Notes under the pieces: generated by a model | Seen by the model: the letters and a program-made list of their open reading frames with translations, nothing else | What the model was told of the DNA's origin: nothing | Database searches by the model: none | Shown here: one piece after another, positions 14,864-25,872 of the stretch | Layout of the letters: every line of letters begins with the position of its first letter | How positions within the stretch are numbered: position 1 is the stretch's first letter | Made by a program: the position numbers and the translations under genes | Assembly (NCBI RefSeq): GCF_001571225.1 | Contig: NZ_BCTJ01000003.1 | Span: forward strand, 62,001 to 126,000 | DNA from: Hydrogenophaga palleronii NBRC 102513 | GTDB taxonomy: Bacteria; Pseudomonadota; Gammaproteobacteria; Burkholderiales; Burkholderiaceae_C | DNA: 64,000 bases | Direction: 5' to 3'

Positions 14864-17794
14864 ATGCTGACCGCCAACCCCGTCCCCCAACCGTCGTCCG
14901 CCGCGCAAAAGCCCACCGTGGCCCCGACCGCGCCGGCACTGACCGCCAACAGCTCGGTTTTTTCCAACTACCAGATCATCCGCCGCAACGGCGCCGTGGT
15001 GCCGTTCGAGCCCAGCAAGATCGCTGTCGCCATGATGAAAGCCTTCCTCGCGGTGCACGGCACCCAGGGCGCGGCATCGGCCAGCGTGCGCGAAACGGTG
15101 GACGAGCTGACCCAGAACGTGGTCCGCGCCCTGATGCGCTCGCGCCCTGGCGGCGGCACCTTCCACATCGAAGACGTGCAGGACCAGGTGGAACTCGGCC
15201 TGATGCGCAGCGGCCACCACGAAGTCGCCCGCGCCTATGTGCTGTACCGTGAGCGCCGCACCCAGGAACGCGCGCACCAGGCCGAAGTCGCCCAGTCCAG
15301 CGAGCCCGTGCTGCACGTGATCGACAACGGCCAGCGCGTGCCGCTCGACCTGCAACGCCTGCAAGGCCTGATCGCCGCCGCCTGCAGCAACCTGGGCAAG
15401 GACGTCAAGGCCGACCCCATCGTCGCCGAGACCAAGCGCAACCTGTACGACGGCGTGCCCATGGAAGAGGTCTACAAGGCCTCCATCCTGGCCGCGCGCA
15501 CGCTGATCGAAAAAGACCCGGACTACACCTACGCCACGGCGCGCCTGCTGCTGCACACCATCGTCAAGGAAGTGATGGGCGAAGAAGTGCCCGCCGACCA
15601 GATGGGCGCGCGTTACGCCGAAACCTTCCCGCAGTTCATCCAGAAGGGCGTGGACAACGACCTGCTCGACGAGAAGCTGCTGCAGTTCGACCTGGCCCGC
15701 CTGGGCGCCGCGCTCAAGCCCGAGCGCGACCTGCAATTTGACTACCTCGGCCTGCAGACCCTGTACGACCGCTACTTCCTGCACGTGCGCAAGACCCGCA
15801 TCGAGCTGCCCCAGTCCTTCTTCATGCGCGTGGCCATGGGCCTGTCGCTCAACGAAGTCGACCGCGAAGCGCGCGCCATCGAGTTCTACGAAGTGCTGTC
15901 CAAGTTCGACTTCATGTCGTCCACCCCGACGCTGTTCAACAGCGGCACGCTGCGTTCGCAGCTCTCCAGCTGCTACCTGACCACGGTGCCCGACGACCTC
16001 GACGGCATCTACGAGTCGATCAAGGAAAACGCCCTGCTGTCCAAGTTCGCCGGCGGCCTGGGCAACGACTGGACGCGCGTGCGCGCCCTGGGTTCGCACA
16101 TCAAGGGCACCAACGGCGAGTCGCAAGGCGTGGTGCCGTTCCTCAAGGTGGTCAACGACACCGCCGTGGCGGTGAACCAGGGCGGCAAGCGCAAGGGCGC
16201 GGTCTGCACCTACCTGGAAACCTGGCACCTGGACATCGAAGAATTCCTGGAGCTGCGCAAGAACACCGGCGACGACCGCCGCCGCACCCACGACATGAAC
16301 ACGGCGAACTGGATTCCCGACCTGTTCATGAAGCGCGTGATGGAAAAGGGCGACTGGAGCCTGTTCTCGCCCAACAACACGCCCGACCTGCACGACCTGT
16401 TCGGCGCCGACTTTGAAAAGGCCTATGTGGCCTACGAAGAAAAGGCCGAGCGTGGCGAGATCAAGCCCTACCGCAAGGTGCCCGCCAGCGACCTGTGGCG
16501 CAAGATGCTCTCGATGCTGTTCGAGACCGGCCACCCCTGGATCACCTTCAAGGACGCCTGCAACGTGCGCAGCCCGCAGCAGCACGCCGGTGTGGTCCAC
16601 AGCTCCAACCTGTGCACCGAGATCACGCTCAACACCAGCGACACCGAAACCGCGGTCTGCAACCTGGGCTCGGTCAACCTGCTCAACCACGTCAAACTGA
16701 ACGACGACGGCAACAAGGTGCTGGACCACGACAAGCTGCAGGTCACGATCAAGACCGCCATGCGCATGCTCGACAACGTGATCGACATCAACTACTACGC
16801 GGTCAAGAAGGCGCGTGACTCCAACTTGCGCCACCGCCCGGTGGGCCTGGGCCTGATGGGCTTCCAGGACGCGCTGTACGAACTGCGCATCCCCTACGCC
16901 TCCAACGACGCGGTGGAATTCGCCGACCGTTCGATGGAAGCGATCTGCTACTACGCCTACTGGGCCTCGACCGAGCTGGCACGTGAGCGCGGCCGTTACG
17001 CCAGCTACCGCGGCTCGCTGTGGGACCAGGGCATCCTGCCGCCCGACACGCTGGACCTGCTGGCACGCGAGCGCGGCGGCTATGTGGACGTGGACCGTTC
17101 CAGCAACCTGAACTGGGATGCTCTGCGCCAGAAGATCGCCACCGACGGCATGCGCAACTCCAACTGCGTGGCCATCGCACCGACCGCGACCATCTCCAAC
17201 ATCGTCGGCGTGGACGCCTCCATCGAGCCCTGCTTCGGCAACCTCTCGGTGAAGTCCAACCTGTCGGGCGAGTTCACCGTCATCAACGGCTACCTGGTGA
17301 AAGACCTCAAGCGCCTGGGCCTGTGGGACGACGTGATGGTCATGGACCTCAAACACTTCGACGGTTCGCTGCGTCCGATCGACCGCGTGCCGCAAGAGAT
17401 GAAGGCGCTCTACGCCACCGCATTCGAAGTCGAACCGCTGTGGCTGGTGGAAGCTGCTGCGCGCCGCCAGAAGTGGATCGACCAGGCGCAGAGCCTGAAC
17501 ATCTACATGGCCGGCGCCTCGGGCAAGAAGCTCGACGACACCTACAAGCTCGCCTGGTTGCGTGGCCTCAAGACCACCTATTACCTGCGCACCACGTCGG
17601 CCACGCAAGTGGAGAAATCCACCGGCCGCACGGGTCAGCTCAACGCAGTCTCGGTCGGCACCGCCACCGCCACTGCAGCCAACGTTGCACCAGCCGTGGT
17701 GTCGGCACCCGAGGCCGACATCACCGACGTCGAGTCCGCCACCGACGTCAAGTTCTGCGCGATTGACGATCCGGGTTGCGAAGCCTGCCAATGA
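14864..17794 (+). CDS. nrdA: Class Ia ribonucleoside-diphosphate reductase, alpha subunit
   Basis: 976 residues, longer than E. coli NrdA (761) because of an N-terminal region with an ATP-cone (YQIIRRNGAVVPFEPSKIAV onward) and a second cone-like segment (VLHVIDNGQRVPLDLQRL onward). The catalytic domain shows the redox Cys in SSCYLTT, the radical-site N-x-C-x-E in SSNLCTEITLN, VCNLGSVNL, and the radical-transfer tyrosine pair in TTYYLRT. The protein ends with the shuttle cysteines in CEACQ. It reduces ribonucleoside diphosphates with NrdB. Start supported by AAAGAGGA six bases upstream. nrdB follows after 138 bp. ATP-cones make dATP feedback control likely. Confidence 0.97.
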   Translation: MLTANPVPQPSSAAQKPTVAPTAPALTANSSVFSNYQIIRRNGAVVPFEPSKIAVAMMKAFLAVHGTQGAASASVRETVDELTQNVVRALMRSRPGGGTFHIEDVQDQVELGLMRSGHHEVARAYVLYRERRTQERAHQAEVAQSSEPVLHVIDNGQRVPLDLQRLQGLIAAACSNLGKDVKADPIVAETKRNLYDGVPMEEVYKASILAARTLIEKDPDYTYATARLLLHTIVKEVMGEEVPADQMGARYAETFPQFIQKGVDNDLLDEKLLQFDLARLGAALKPERDLQFDYLGLQTLYDRYFLHVRKTRIELPQSFFMRVAMGLSLNEVDREARAIEFYEVLSKFDFMSSTPTLFNSGTLRSQLSSCYLTTVPDDLDGIYESIKENALLSKFAGGLGNDWTRVRALGSHIKGTNGESQGVVPFLKVVNDTAVAVNQGGKRKGAVCTYLETWHLDIEEFLELRKNTGDDRRRTHDMNTANWIPDLFMKRVMEKGDWSLFSPNNTPDLHDLFGADFEKAYVAYEEKAERGEIKPYRKVPASDLWRKMLSMLFETGHPWITFKDACNVRSPQQHAGVVHSSNLCTEITLNTSDTETAVCNLGSVNLLNHVKLNDDGNKVLDHDKLQVTIKTAMRMLDNVIDINYYAVKKARDSNLRHRPVGLGLMGFQDALYELRIPYASNDAVEFADRSMEAICYYAYWASTELARERGRYASYRGSLWDQGILPPDTLDLLARERGGYVDVDRSSNLNWDALRQKIATDGMRNSNCVAIAPTATISNIVGVDASIEPCFGNLSVKSNLSGEFTVINGYLVKDLKRLGLWDDVMVMDLKHFDGSLRPIDRVPQEMKALYATAFEVEPLWLVEAAARRQKWIDQAQSLNIYMAGASGKKLDDTYKLAWLRGLKTTYYLRTTSATQVEKSTGRTGQLNAVSVGTATATAANVAPAVVSAPEADITDVESATDVKFCAIDDPGCEACQ

Positions 17795-17802
17795 TGGGCT
17801 GC

Positions 17803-17871
17803 ATGCACGCACGTGTTGTGGTCTTCATCGAATGCAATTCGATGCAACACCGCAACACAAATTGCGTGCAT
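17803..17871 (+). other. Nested hairpin in the nrdA-nrdB spacer
   Basis: Three paired arms are nested: ATGCACGCA (17803-17811) with TGCGTGCAT (17863-17871), GTGTTG (17813-17818) with CAACAC (17853-17858), and ATCGAAT (17827-17833) with ATTCGAT (17837-17843) around a GCA loop. The 69-base structure starts nine bases after the nrdA stop and ends 61 bases before the nrdB start. No T run follows it. It could tune relative nrdA/nrdB message levels by pausing or processing. Confidence 0.55.
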
Positions 17872-17932
17872 CGCGCCTGATCACTTTGCATTTCATGCAG
17901 ACACTTTGATAATCCGAACATTGGAAACCTCT

Positions 17933-19123
17933 ATGTTGACCTGGGACGATCACATCACGCCCTCCTCGAAGCCAGCGAACAGCCCACTGCCATCCGGTGC
18001 GTCGGGCTTGCAAGCACCACTGTCCTCATCATCCGGTGAGCGCACTTCTCCCTCCCCCGCTTCGATCAACACCGCGACCACATCACCAGCCGCCGCAGCG
18101 CCAGCGCGCCGCGTCAACGCGGCCGACAAGCGCATCATCAACGGCCAGACCGACGTCAACCAGCTGGTGCCGTTCAAGTACAAGTGGGCCTGGGAAAAAT
18201 ACCTCGCCACCTGCGCCAACCACTGGATGCCGCAGGAAGTGAACATGAGCCGCGACATCGCGCTCTGGAAAGATCCCAACGGCCTGACCGAAGACGAGCG
18301 CCGCATCGTCAAGCGCAACCTCGGCTTCTTCGTCACCGCCGACTCGCTGGCCGCCAACAACATCGTGCTGGGCACCTACCGCCACATCACGGCGCCCGAG
18401 TGCCGCCAGTTCCTGCTGCGCCAGGCGTTTGAAGAAGCGATCCACACGCACGCCTACCAGTACATCGTCGAGTCGCTCGGCCTGGACGAGGCGGAGATCT
18501 TCAACGCCTACAACGAAGTCCAGTCGATCCGCGACAAGGACCTGTTCCTGATCCCCTTCATCGAAGCGATCATGGACCCGAACTTCCACACCGGCACGCC
18601 CGAGACCGACCAGACGCTGCTCAAGAGCCTGATCGTTTTCGCCTGCTTGATGGAAGGCCTGTTCTTCTACGTCGGCTTCACGCAGATCCTGGCGCTGGGC
18701 CGCCAGAACAAGATGACCGGTGCCGCCGAGCAGTACCAGTACATCCTGCGCGACGAATCCATGCACTGCAACTTCGGCATCGATCTGATCAACGCGATCA
18801 AGATGGAGAACCCGATGCTGTGGACCAGCGAGTTCAAGGAAGAGATCAAGCAGCTCTTCCTCAAAGCCGTCGAGCTCGAATACCGCTACGCCGAAGACAC
18901 CATGCCACGCGGCGTGCTGGGCATGAATGCATCCATGTTCAAGGGCTATCTGCGCTACATTGCGAACCGGCGTGCCACGCAGATCGGCCTGGAAGCCATG
19001 TTCCCGAACGAAGAGAACCCGTTCCCCTGGATGAGCGAGATGATCGACCTCAAGAAGGAACGCAATTTCTTTGAAACGCGCGTGATCGAATACCAAACCG
19101 GCGGTGCACTGTCCTGGGACTGA
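17933..19123 (+). CDS. nrdB: Class Ia ribonucleoside-diphosphate reductase, beta subunit
   Basis: 396 residues. The dimetal ligands are all visible: D137 (VTADSL), E168 and H171 (EEAIH), E241 (MEGLFF), E275 and H278 (DESMH). The radical Tyr is present four residues after the first His (H171 to Y175, HTHAY). Chlamydia-type class Ic proteins of similar overall style have Phe there and Glu at the first ligand, so this is a tyrosyl-radical protein. The first ~60 residues are Ser/Pro/Ala-rich and probably disordered, an extension over E. coli NrdB. The C-terminus, which docks to NrdA, ends [10 protein letters not shown]. Confidence 0.96.
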   Translation: MLTWDDHITPSSKPANSPLPSGASGLQAPLSSSSGERTSPSPASINTATTSPAAAAPARRVNAADKRIINGQTDVNQLVPFKYKWAWEKYLATCANHWMPQEVNMSRDIALWKDPNGLTEDERRIVKRNLGFFVTADSLAANNIVLGTYRHITAPECRQFLLRQAFEEAIHTHAYQYIVESLGLDEAEIFNAYNEVQSIRDKDLFLIPFIEAIMDPNFHTGTPETDQTLLKSLIVFACLMEGLFFYVGFTQILALGRQNKMTGAAEQYQYILRDESMHCNFGIDLINAIKMENPMLWTSEFKEEIKQLFLKAVELEYRYAEDTMPRGVLGMNASMFKGYLRYIANRRATQIGLEAMFPNEENPFPWMSEMIDLKKERNFFETRVIEYQTGGALSWD

Positions 19124-19187
19124 TCCCACAGTCGCCGGAGCCGCATTGCCCTTAAAACACCAACAAATGATTTCCGTTCATTCAAGG

Positions 19188-19226
19188 CCCTGTCACCTGA
19201 CGCTTCAGCGTCCGGGGCAGGGTTTT
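19188..19226 (+). terminator. Probable terminator after nrdB
   Basis: CCCTG (19188-19192) pairs with CAGGG (19218-19222), enclosing an inner ACGC-TTCA-GCGT hairpin, and is followed by TTTT (19223-19226). It lies about 65 bases after the nrdB stop. The stem is interrupted, so strength is uncertain. Confidence 0.5.
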
Positions 19227-19349
19227 GTCACAGGATTCAAAACCTTGGGGCCAGCCGTGGATGCATCCACACGGCCCCAGGGCGTTGAATCACTTCAGCG
19301 GCACAAGGCTGGCTGAAGTGCTCTTTGCAACTTGATCAAGGAGAAAACA

Positions 19350-19952
19350 ATGGCAACTGCAAAAAAAGCCCCGGCCAAGAAGGCCGCACCGGCTAAGAAG
19401 GCTCCGGCCGCCAAGAAACCCGCTGTGAAGAAAGCAGCTCCGGCCAAAAAGGCTCCGGCCAAGAAGGTCGCCGTGAAGAAGGCTGCACCGGCCAAGAAGG
19501 CACCTGCTGCCAAGAAGGTTGCAGCGAAGAAGGCCGCACCGGCGAAGAAGGTTGCAGCGAAGAAAGTTGCACCAGCGAAGAAGGTTGCGGCGAAGAAGGT
19601 TGCGGCGAAGAAAGCTGCACCGGCCAAGAAGGTCGCGGCGAAGAAGGTTGCAGCGAAGAAGGTCGTCGCCAAAAAGGCGCCTGCCAAGAAAGTTGTCGCC
19701 AAGAAGGTTGTCGCCAAGAAAGCAGCACCCAAGAAGGCCGTAGCCAAAAAGGCGGCGCCTGCCAAGAAGGTTGTTGCCAAGAAGGCCGCCCCCGCGAAAA
19801 AGGCCGTCGTGAAGAAGGCCCCTGCGAAAAAGGCAGCCCCAGCAAAAAAAGCTGAGCCGGCCAAGAAGCCGGCGGCCCCTGCTGCCCCTGCAGCGCAGAC
19901 CAAGCTCAACCCTCAGGCTGCCTGGCCGTTCCCCACGTCCAGCAAGCCCTGA
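19350..19952 (+). CDS. Histone H1-like Lys/Ala-rich DNA-binding protein
   Basis: 200 residues built almost entirely of tandem KKAPAKK, KKVAAKK and KKAAPAKK units, resembling the C-terminal tail of eukaryotic H1 and bacterial relatives such as HctB or AlgP. Only the last ~20 residues (QTKLNPQAAWPFPTSSKP) are not repetitive. Such proteins bind DNA without sequence specificity and compact the nucleoid. The ATG at 19350 follows AAGGAG by seven bases, which decides it over the TTG at 19332. The repeat makes length variation by slippage between strains likely. It has its own terminator. Confidence 0.88.
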   Translation: MATAKKAPAKKAAPAKKAPAAKKPAVKKAAPAKKAPAKKVAVKKAAPAKKAPAAKKVAAKKAAPAKKVAAKKVAPAKKVAAKKVAAKKAAPAKKVAAKKVAAKKVVAKKAPAKKVVAKKVVAKKAAPKKAVAKKAAPAKKVVAKKAAPAKKAVVKKAPAKKAAPAKKAEPAKKPAAPAAPAAQTKLNPQAAWPFPTSSKP

Positions 19953-19977
19953 AGTTCTTCGTTGAGATGAGCTGCAA

Positions 19978-20006
19978 AGCCCGGCGCGAAAGCGTCGGGC
20001 TTTTTT
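19978..20006 (+). terminator. Rho-independent terminator of the H1-like gene
   Basis: AGCCCGGCGC and GCGTCGGGCT pair around GAAA with one mismatch, followed by six T residues (to 20006). It lies 25 bases after the stop codon at 19952. Confidence 0.88.
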
Positions 20007-20087
20007 CATGGGCGGTGGCGGTTCACGGACGACATCGCCCTTGCCCGGCCGGTGCGGCACCCGGCGGGCGCCACACCCTCGCCACGC

Positions 20088-20975
20088 TCAGAGGGTGTAG
20101 TTCTGGCCGCCGCGGCTGGCGATCTTCAGCGCGCCCAGGCGGTTGCCGAGTTCGGCGCAACGCGCCAGTGGCCAGCCCTGCTCCAGGCCGTGCAGCAAGG
20201 CGGCGCGGAAGGCATCGCCACAACCGGTCGGGTCCACCACCTCGGTGGCGGCCACGCCGGGCACGCGCACCTTGGGCGCACTGCCCTCCCAGACATCACA
20301 ACCTTCGGCAGCCAGCGTCACGATCAGGCCGCGCACCTGTGCCGCGATCGCGTCGAGCGTGAGGCCGGTGCGATCGCACAGCATCTGCGCTTCGTAGTCG
20401 TTGAGCGTGACCCAGCTGGCCAGCTGGATGAAGTGCTTGAGCTCGTCGCCGTTGAACATCGGCAGTCCCTGGCCCGGATCGAAGACGAAGGGCACGCCGG
20501 CATCGTGCAGCTGTTGCGCGTGCGAGAGCATGGCTTCGCGACCGTCGGGCGAGATGATGGCAACCGCAATGTCGTCGCGCTGCGGCACCGGGTTCTCGTG
20601 TGCCGAGGACATGGCGCCGGGGTGGAAGGCGGTGATCTGGTTGTTGTCGCGGTCGGTCATGATCATGGCCTGCGCGGTGTAGCTGGCGCTGGTCAGGGAC
20701 ACGTGGCGCGTGTCCACGCCCAGCGAACGCATGCGCTCCAGGTACTCGGCGCCATCGTCCTGCCCGAGCATGGCCAGAGGCACCGCCTCGGAACCAAGCT
20801 GACGCAGGCCGTAGGCGATGTTGCCCGCGCAACCACCGTATTCACGGCGCAGGCCGGGCACGAGGAAGGACACGTTGAGGATGTGCAGCTGGCTGGGCAG
20901 GATCTGCTCGGCGAAGCGGCCTTCGAAGGTCATGATGGTGTCGAAGGCCAGGGAGCCACAAACGAGAACGGGCAT
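20088..20975 (-). CDS. PfkB-family carbohydrate/nucleoside kinase
   Basis: 295 residues of the ribokinase fold. The N-terminal MPVLVCGSLAFDTI, the GGCAGNIAYGLRQLG substrate-binding glycines and the C-terminal signature DPTGCGDAFRAALLHGL (anion hole and catalytic Asp) are visible. The motif reads D-P-T-G-C-G-D where D-T-x-G-A-G-D is usual. Adenosine-kinase-like proteins of this length are common in Burkholderiales; the substrate cannot be fixed from sequence. I chose the ATG at 20975; the frame is open further upstream, but only within the DUF3426 gene, whose stop is 17 bases away. Probably co-transcribed with it. Confidence 0.85.
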   Translation of the reverse strand: MPVLVCGSLAFDTIMTFEGRFAEQILPSQLHILNVSFLVPGLRREYGGCAGNIAYGLRQLGSEAVPLAMLGQDDGAEYLERMRSLGVDTRHVSLTSASYTAQAMIMTDRDNNQITAFHPGAMSSAHENPVPQRDDIAVAIISPDGREAMLSHAQQLHDAGVPFVFDPGQGLPMFNGDELKHFIQLASWVTLNDYEAQMLCDRTGLTLDAIAAQVRGLIVTLAAEGCDVWEGSAPKVRVPGVAATEVVDPTGCGDAFRAALLHGLEQGWPLARCAELGNRLGALKIASRGGQNYTL

Positions 20976-20991
20976 GGGAAGGTGTCCAGGA

Positions 20992-22311
<1,320 letters not shown>

Positions 22312-22317
22312 GCGCCG

Positions 22318-22323
22318 ATTATC
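22318..22323 (-). promoter_or_regulatory. -10-like GATAAT six bases before the DUF3426 gene
   Basis: On the minus strand GATAAT is followed by CGGCGC and then the ATG at 22311. Initiation at the normal distance from a -10 element would start the RNA at or next to the ATG. No Shine-Dalgarno sequence is present. Confidence 0.5.
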
Positions 22324-22342
22324 GCGGGCGCTGCCCGCGCCC

Positions 22343-23278
22343 TCAGGCCTTGACCGCGGTCATGAGGATCCAGCCGTCCTCTTCGTCGCTGACCTGCAAC
22401 GTGACCCAGGGTGCGTAGGCTTCGATCAACTCCTCGGCCTGGCGCGCCAGGATGCCCGCCAGCACCAGCTGGCCGCCTGAACGCACGTGCGAGCACAGCA
22501 GCGGGGCCAGCACCTTGAGCGGCGTGGCCAGGATGTTGGCCAGCACCAGATCGTGTTCGCCCTTGGCGAGATCGGGCAAACCGGCCGCCAGGCTGGCGTG
22601 GTTGGCTTCGGCGTTGAGCCGGGTCGACTCCACCGCCGCCGGGTCGATGTCGACGGCAACGATGTCGCTGGCGCCGAACTTGGCCGCACCGATGGCAAGG
22701 ATGCCCGAGCCGCAACCGTAGTCCAGCACGCGCGGACCCACCGGGCCGTGCTGTGCGGTCCAGCGCAGGCACATGCGGGTGGTCGGGTGGGTGCCGGTGC
22801 CGAAAGCCAGGCCGGGGTCGAGGCGGATCACCTGCACTGCGGCAGCGGGCGGCTCGTGCCAGGTCGGCACGATCCAGAAGCTGGGCGTGATCTCCACCGG
22901 TTCGAACTGCGACTGCGTCAGCCGCACCCAGTCCTGCTCGGGCACGGCGCGCACGCCCTGCACGGAACAGGCGTCAAAGAAGTCCTGCGCCTGCAACAGC
23001 TCGGCGGCTTCGCGCGCCGCCGCGTCGGACGGGAACAGGGCCACCACGCGCGAGCGCTGCCAGCCCTCTTTCGGTGGCGGCATGCCGGGCTCACCGAACA
23101 GGGCCGTCTCGGCGTCGGTCAGGGCATCGGCGTCTTCCACCGAGACGCTGAGCGCGTCGAGCGCGTCCAGCGCATCGCCCACCGCGTCCACCGCGGCTTC
23201 GGGCACCAGCAGCACCAGCTCAAAAAGAGACCCGGCGACGGGCTGGGTCTGCGAGGCGGCGTGGTTTTCAGCGCTCAC
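22343..23278 (-). CDS. prmA: Ribosomal protein L11 methyltransferase
   Basis: 311 residues. PrmA trimethylates ribosomal protein L11 using S-adenosylmethionine. The N-terminal substrate domain begins near [20 protein letters not shown]; the catalytic domain shows [18 protein letters not shown], the SAM motif [21 protein letters not shown], and the post-motif [10 protein letters not shown] placed the start at the GTG at 23278, which overlaps the accC stop by 11 bases; the upstream open frame lies inside accC and no ATG occurs before the conserved region. Coupled to accC. Confidence 0.94.
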   Translation of the reverse strand: MSAENHAASQTQPVAGSLFELVLLVPEAAVDAVGDALDALDALSVSVEDADALTDAETALFGEPGMPPPKEGWQRSRVVALFPSDAAAREAAELLQAQDFFDACSVQGVRAVPEQDWVRLTQSQFEPVEITPSFWIVPTWHEPPAAAVQVIRLDPGLAFGTGTHPTTRMCLRWTAQHGPVGPRVLDYGCGSGILAIGAAKFGASDIVAVDIDPAAVESTRLNAEANHASLAAGLPDLAKGEHDLVLANILATPLKVLAPLLCSHVRSGGQLVLAGILARQAEELIEAYAPWVTLQVSDEEDGWILMTAVKA

Positions 23279-24617
23279 GTTGGGACAACCACTCTTCCAG
23301 GTAATGGATGTTGGTGCCGCCAGTGACGAAGTTCGCATCGACCATCAGCTCGCGGTGCAGCGGGATGTTGGTCTTGATGCCTTCGATCACCGTCTCGGCC
23401 AGCGCCGTGCGCATGCGCGCCAGGGCCTGCTCTCGCGTGTCGCCGTGCACGATGATCTTGCCGATCATGGAGTCGTAGTTCGGCGGCACGAAGTAGTTGG
23501 TGTAGGCGTGCGAGTCCACGCGCACACCCGGGCCACCCGGCGCGTGCCAAGTCGTGATACGACCGGGCGAAGGCGTGAACTTGTAGGCGTCTTCGGCGTT
23601 GATACGGCACTCGATGGCGTGGCCACGCAGTTCGATCTGGCGCTGCGTGAACGGCAGTTTCTCGCCAGCCGCAACCGCAATCTGGGTGCGCACGATGTCC
23701 ACGCCCGAGATCCATTCGGTCACCGGGTGCTCCACCTGCACGCGGGTGTTCATTTCAATGAAATAGAACTCGCCGTTTTCAAACAGGAACTCGAAGGTGC
23801 CGGCGCCGCGGTAACCGATCTTCTTGCAGGCCGCGGCACAGCGTTCGCCGATCTTCTCGATCAGGCGGCGCGGGATGCCCGGGGCCGGCGCTTCTTCGAT
23901 CACCTTCTGGTGGCGGCGCTGCATGGAGCAGTCGCGCTCGCCCAGATAGACCGCATTGCGGTGCTGGTCGGCGAGGATCTGGATCTCGATGTGGCGCGGG
24001 TTCTGGAGAAACTTCTCCATGTAGACCTCGGGGTTGCCGAAGGCCGCACCGGCCTCTGCCTTGGTGGTCTGCACCGCGTGCAGCAGCGCCGCTTCGGTGT
24101 GCACCACGCGCATGCCGCGCCCGCCACCACCACCGGCGGCCTTGATGATCACCGGGTAGCCGATGGCCTTCGCGGTGCGCTTGATGACCACGGGGTCGTC
24201 CGGCAGCGCGCCTTCGGAGCCGGGCACGCAAGGCACGCCGGCGCGGATCATGGCCTGTTTGGCGGACACTTTGTCGCCCATCATGCGGATCGAATCCGGC
24301 GTCGGGCCGATGAAGGTGAAGCCGCTCTTTTCCACGCGTTCGGCGAAGTCAGCGTTCTCGGACAGGAAACCGTAACCGGGGTGGATGGCTTCGGCGTCGG
24401 TCACCTCCGCGGCCGAGATGATGGCCGGCATGTTGAGGTAACTGTGGGTGCTCGACGCCGGGCCGATGCAGACCGCTTCATCGGCCAGTCGCACGTACTT
24501 GGCGTCGCGATCGGCTTCGGAATACACCATCACCGCCTTGATGCCCATCTCGCGGCAGGCGCGCTGGATGCGCAGAGCGATCTCCCCCCGGTTGGCAATC
24601 AGGATTTTTTTGAACAT
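23268..24617 (-). CDS. accC: Acetyl-CoA carboxylase, biotin carboxylase subunit
   Basis: 449 residues, normal length. The protein carboxylates biotin on AccB with ATP and bicarbonate, the first half-reaction of fatty acid synthesis. Visible motifs are [17 protein letters not shown], the ATP-grasp glycine loop [14 protein letters not shown], the IEEAPAPGI segment, [15 protein letters not shown] with the catalytic Glu/Asn/Arg residues, and the C-terminal biotin carboxylase domain. It is 16 bp downstream of accB and overlaps prmA, one operon. Confidence 0.98.
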   Translation of the reverse strand: MFKKILIANRGEIALRIQRACREMGIKAVMVYSEADRDAKYVRLADEAVCIGPASSTHSYLNMPAIISAAEVTDAEAIHPGYGFLSENADFAERVEKSGFTFIGPTPDSIRMMGDKVSAKQAMIRAGVPCVPGSEGALPDDPVVIKRTAKAIGYPVIIKAAGGGGGRGMRVVHTEAALLHAVQTTKAEAGAAFGNPEVYMEKFLQNPRHIEIQILADQHRNAVYLGERDCSMQRRHQKVIEEAPAPGIPRRLIEKIGERCAAACKKIGYRGAGTFEFLFENGEFYFIEMNTRVQVEHPVTEWISGVDIVRTQIAVAAGEKLPFTQRQIELRGHAIECRINAEDAYKFTPSPGRITTWHAPGGPGVRVDSHAYTNYFVPPNYDSMIGKIIVHGDTREQALARMRTALAETVIEGIKTNIPLHRELMVDANFVTGGTNIHYLEEWLSQRER

Positions 24618-24633
24618 GGGCGCAGGGCCTTCT

Positions 24634-25095
24634 TTATTCGATCACGTACAGGGGCTGGCCGTACTCCACCGCCTGGCCGTTCTCGACCAGGATCTGCGTC
24701 ACGGTGCCGGACTTGTCGGCTTCGATCTCGTTGAGGATCTTCATGGCCTCGACGATGCAGATGGTCTCGCCTTCCTTGATGCTGTCGCCGATTTCCACAA
24801 AGGGCTTGGCCCCCGGGCTGGACGCTCGGTAGAAGGTGCCGACCATGGGCGACTTGACGGTGTGGCCGGTGGGCGCAGCCGGTGCAGCGGGCGTTGCAAC
24901 GGGGGTCACGTCCACTGCGGGCACCACGGGCGCAGCGGCCGGTGCCGGCGCCATGCTGTAGGTGATGGGAGCAGCGGCAGCCACGGGCGAGCTCTTGACG
25001 ATGCGCACCTTGCCTTCGGCCTCGGTGATTTCCAGTTCGGACACATTCGATTCCGACACCAGGTCGATGAGCGTCTTCAGTTTTCTCAAATCCAT
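24634..25095 (-). CDS. accB: Acetyl-CoA carboxylase biotin carboxyl carrier protein
   Basis: 153 residues. The N-terminal domain is followed by an Ala/Pro-rich flexible linker (about 38-76) and the C-terminal biotinyl domain with the biotin-accepting Lys119 in [24 protein letters not shown], the thumb-containing region typical of AccB, is present. The start is preceded by TTGGAGAAATC, a usable Shine-Dalgarno. In many Burkholderiales aroQ lies directly upstream; here the upstream neighbour is a TlpA-like gene after 249 bp, and no aroQ is seen. Confidence 0.97.
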   Translation of the reverse strand: MDLRKLKTLIDLVSESNVSELEITEAEGKVRIVKSSPVAAAAPITYSMAPAPAAAPVVPAVDVTPVATPAAPAAPTGHTVKSPMVGTFYRASSPGAKPFVEIGDSIKEGETICIVEAMKILNEIEADKSGTVTQILVENGQAVEYGQPLYVIE

Positions 25096-25181
25096 GATTT
25101 CTCCAACGAATTTCGGTCAAGTTGATTTAAAAGCATTCATCTTCATCGAAATGAAAGCCCACCAACCCGCCGGGGTGCCGC

Positions 25182-25209
25182 AGTGTACACGATCAAATCG
25201 GCCCGTCAT
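25182..25209 (-). promoter_or_regulatory. Possible accB promoter
   Basis: On the minus strand ATGACG (25204-25209) is 16 bases from TACACT (25182-25187), a passable sigma-70 pair about 90 bases before the accB start. The 249-bp accB-tlpA spacer has no ORF; a CCCCT/AGGGG hairpin near 25290-25305 may end the upstream transcript. The -35 match is poor. Confidence 0.3.
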
Positions 25210-25344
25210 GTGGCGTTGATCGGTCTTTTGAAGGCCTGTAGAAAGGCTTGGGCAACCGGGAGCTTTTAGCGAGAAGTGCGAATTTACCCCTTATTCAGGG
25301 GCTTTTGCGGTGGATTGACCAAAGGCAACACCCGCGAGGTGGAT

Positions 25345-25872
25345 TCAGCCCAGTTGGGCCCATTGCGCCAGGTCTTCTTCCGACACCTGGCCGATCTTGC
25401 GGTGCACCAGCGCACCTGAAGCATCGAACACCACCGTGTAGGGCAGGCCGCCGCTCGGGTTACCGAGGCTTCGGCTCAACTCGGTGCCGGCAAAACCCGC
25501 CATGCCGACCGTGAAGTTCAGCGGCAGCTTTTGCAGGAAGCTGCGCACCGCGCTCGGCTGGTCCACCGCCAGGCCGAGCACCTGCCAGCCCTTGGCGCGA
25601 TTCGTTTCGTGAAAGGCGTTGAGCAGCGGCAGCTCGTGCACGCAAGGCGGGCACCAGGTGGCCCAGAAGTTGACCAGCAACGGTTTGCCGCGGAAGTCGG
25701 CCACCCGCACCGCTTCACCGTTCGGGCCTTCGAAGGCGCCGGCCCAGAACGCGGCTTCGGCTTCGCTCATCACCGGCTGCAGTTGCAGCCGGCGCGTGGC
25801 CAGCAAGGCACCGGCGCCACCGGCGGCCACTGCCACGCCGGCCATCCACAGGGTTCGTCGCTGCAGCTTCAT
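25345..25872 (-). CDS. TlpA-like thiol:disulfide redoxin
   Basis: 175 residues. An N-terminal basic segment and hydrophobic stretch (TLWMAGVAVAAGGAGALLA) is a signal anchor. The thioredoxin fold has the active site W73-C74-P-P-C77 in NFWATWCPPCVHELPLL, with the cis-Pro region in GLPYTVVFD. This places it in the periplasm, most simply as a reductant for cytochrome c maturation or general thiol reduction. The ATG at 25872 overlaps the stop of the upstream gene as ATGA; a longer frame lies inside that gene. Confidence 0.87.
   Translation of the reverse strand: MKLQRRTLWMAGVAVAAGGAGALLATRRLQLQPVMSEAEAAFWAGAFEGPNGEAVRVADFRGKPLLVNFWATWCPPCVHELPLLNAFHETNRAKGWQVLGLAVDQPSAVRSFLQKLPLNFTVGMAGFAGTELSRSLGNPSGGLPYTVVFDASGALVHRKIGQVSEEDLAQWAQLG

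Noticed and set aside
14654..17812. Very long open frame antisense to nrdA (about 1050 codons), and similar ones opposite the RNase gene (36888-39899) and opposite ftsZ/ftsA (46056-49028)
   Set aside because: They mirror strongly coding, GC3-rich genes; their proteins are His/Arg/Ala/Gln-rich without any domain, and they have no start signals. The sense genes are certain.
18083..19129. Antisense ORF opposite nrdB
   Set aside because: Shadow of nrdB codon bias; no ribosome-binding site or domain.
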